This document shows, piece by piece, positions 62,660-64,000 of a stretch of 64,000 bases of DNA; position 1 is the first letter of the stretch, and every line of letters begins with the position of its first letter. The DNA comes from Gambelia wislizenii (taxonomy: Eukaryota > Chordata > Lepidosauria > Squamata > Crotaphytidae), in contig JAUMIR010000001.1 of NCBI GenBank assembly GCA_030847615.1, forward strand, positions 262,445,187 through 262,509,186. Reading direction: 5' to 3'. A model generated the notes under the pieces. It had not been told where the DNA came from. It saw only the letters and a program-made list of their open reading frames with translations, and ran no database searches. A program made the translations under genes and the position numbers.

Positions 62660-63057
62660 TGGAGAGCTATTGAGTTTGCTGGCAGGGGAAGAGGAATTAT
62701 GTATGTAGGATTCCTCAAATGCTTACAAGGTTGGGGGTGGCTGGTGCACTGTGATGTGGGATTATTCTAGTGTCTGGTCATTCCCACCCCAGATCTGTAG
62801 TTATGGGGGAAAATGAAGACATTGCTCCTCAAATAAGAATTGTTCACCCTCCCATGAAATTTCCCTTCTCTCCCCACATTTTTAGCAGAGAGCAAGATGT
62901 TGAAAATCAATCACATATTGAACTCTTCTATGGGCAGTTCTCACTTTCCCTTGGTAACTTCGTCTGCCTCTTCTCTTTGGTTGCCTAAACCATATTTCTA
63001 AATGTTCAACTGAAGTTTTAAGTTAGTGCAACACTGTAAGTTGGGAGCCTGAAGAAT
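62660..63057. other. No recognisable feature
   Basis: Unassigned sequence between a MITE and a microsatellite. Confidence 0.4.
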
Positions 63058-63064
63058 ATATATA

Positions 63065-63116
<52 letters not shown>

Positions 63117-63131
63117 TATACATATATATAT
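63058..63131. repeat. (TA)n(TG)n(TA)n(CA)n(TA)n compound microsatellite
   Basis: TG run 63066-63084, TA run, CA run 63101-63115, then TA. The TG and CA blocks are self-complementary, so the tract is a long imperfect palindrome. Confidence 0.9.
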
Positions 63132-63249
63132 TGGGGGGAGACATTTTATTTGGGAGGAAATGCCCTTATTTTGCCCCCCCTTAACTGCACCCCTGTCCCA
63201 ATGCTACCTACCCTGACAGCCCCCATCTTGGAATATCACACAATTGGCA

Positions 63250-63925
63250 ATATTTTATGATTTGGCTTGCTGCGGCCTTCCACGTGGTTGGCAAGTAAAC
63301 CAGGAACCTCCCCAAAGGCTAAGGCTAGATATGCTTAACAGCACATACAACCAAGAGAGTGGCTGTCCAAATTACTATATCTACATCAAGGTATTTTCTG
63401 AGACCAGCTGCAGTTGAATCATTCACTAATTCACTCAAAAATAGCAGCATCCTTAATGGTTGCAAAATGGGCTTTTACTCTTCCCCTCTCCTCAACAATA
63501 AAAGTTGCCTGCTCCTATTCAATTCCAAATGGATCACCCATTAAAGATTGTAAACACATCCAGAGAATCCTTTGTTTTAGCCTGGGAAACCCAACACACA
63601 TTGTATTCCATTATAAATCTCATCCCTTCAGGGGAGTTATATATAAATACCTCCCTAAAACACCACAAAAGTGTGCACAGACCTCTACCTTCCCACGCCA
63701 TGTCAGTTTGTGCTACCATTCTGCCTTCCAGACCTCCTCTCTGCTGGTTTACTTCATGATCTCAGCCCTCCAAGATTGGTATAGTATAACCCACAATCCC
63801 CTTACTCTATTACTCTATCCAATTACTTCCTGCTTTCTTCAATAGCCTTGTGTGATTTCTTGAAGCCTAAGTGTTAGCATGAATGCTGTTAAGACTAAAT
63901 TCCAATAAAGATCAATTAATTGTAC
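63250..63925 (+). mobile_element. Possible LTR at window edge
   Basis: TATATATAAATACC (63640-63653) lies about 260 bp before AATAAAGATCAATTAATTGT (63904). This TATA / poly-A-signal spacing is LTR-like, but there is no second copy, boundary or duplication, so it stays tentative. Confidence 0.2.
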
Positions 63926-64000
63926 ATCCTGATTTGAAATCTCCTCAGTGATTACCAGTATACATAGGCCAAACGATCCTGCCATTACTGGGCCTCTTGC

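Noticed and set aside
63058..63131. Telomere- or centromere-like array
   Set aside because: Only a short compound dinucleotide repeat; no TTAGGG run and no satellite higher-order structure in the window.
1..64000. CRISPR array, tRNA/rRNA genes, bacterial operons or phage genes
   Set aside because: No regularly spaced direct repeats with unique spacers, no cloverleaf other than SINE heads, and no compact gene order. The element content is vertebrate.

Overview
The window looks like a non-genic, repeat-dense stretch of a vertebrate nuclear genome, most probably a squamate reptile and perhaps a lizard. This rests on the mix of elements recognised by eye: a Sauria-type tRNA SINE with a BovB-like tail, several L2-clade and CR1 LINEs, L1s, an RTE/BovB-like LINE, a Penelope-like element, and many short foldback DNA transposons. 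I found no convincing host exon, tRNA, rRNA, CRISPR array or prokaryotic-type operon. Most open frames longer than 60 codons are chance frames or decayed transposon proteins.

Layout. 0-8.9 kb: foldback DNA elements, a CR1 3' end at 2.9-3.5 kb, a tRNA-SINE, an L2 3' end and a Tigger-like MITE at 6-7 kb, and an unidentified repeat ORF at 8.0-8.3 kb. 8.94-12.6 kb: an almost full-length L2-clade LINE with 170-bp tandem units in its 5' region. Its single ORF carries only three in-frame stops and one frameshift. 14-17.5 kb: an L2 tail, a 571-bp DNA element, a Sauria SINE, another tRNA SINE and a 331-bp foldback. 17.5-21.2 kb: a 5'-truncated minus-strand L1 with another LINE's C-terminal zinc-finger fragment inside its 3' region. 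21.2-21.9 kb and 34.4-35.2 kb: two related LTR-like sequences in opposite orientation. 22-34 kb: MITEs, a very clean 35-bp inverted repeat and a Helitron candidate at 30.5-33.1 kb. 37.3-38.5 kb: a Penelope-like element with a GIY-YIG domain and a decayed hammerhead-like motif.

41.3-51.4 kb is a stack of nested insertions. A plus-strand L2 is split by an L1. Next to it a minus-strand L2 is split by a CR1 and by an RTE/BovB element, and the RTE is itself split by an L1 that has its 5' end but lacks its 3' end. Target-site duplications can be read directly for three of these insertions. 52.8-62.3 kb: L2 fragments, one split by a 615-bp DNA element with a 3-bp target duplication, and a CR1/L2 mosaic at 60.2-62.2 kb. 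62.4-64 kb: a MITE, a long (TG)n(TA)n(CA)n tract and a possible LTR at the edge.

The parts do not form a pathway. They record overlapping waves of retrotransposon and DNA-transposon activity. The best candidates for something not yet described are a cohort of foldback elements with GGACTTTWTCAGAC-like ends and 3-bp target duplications, and the L1 insertion with a perfect 19-bp duplication but no 3' tail. All family names come from remembered family features, not database searches, and most element boundaries are approximate.
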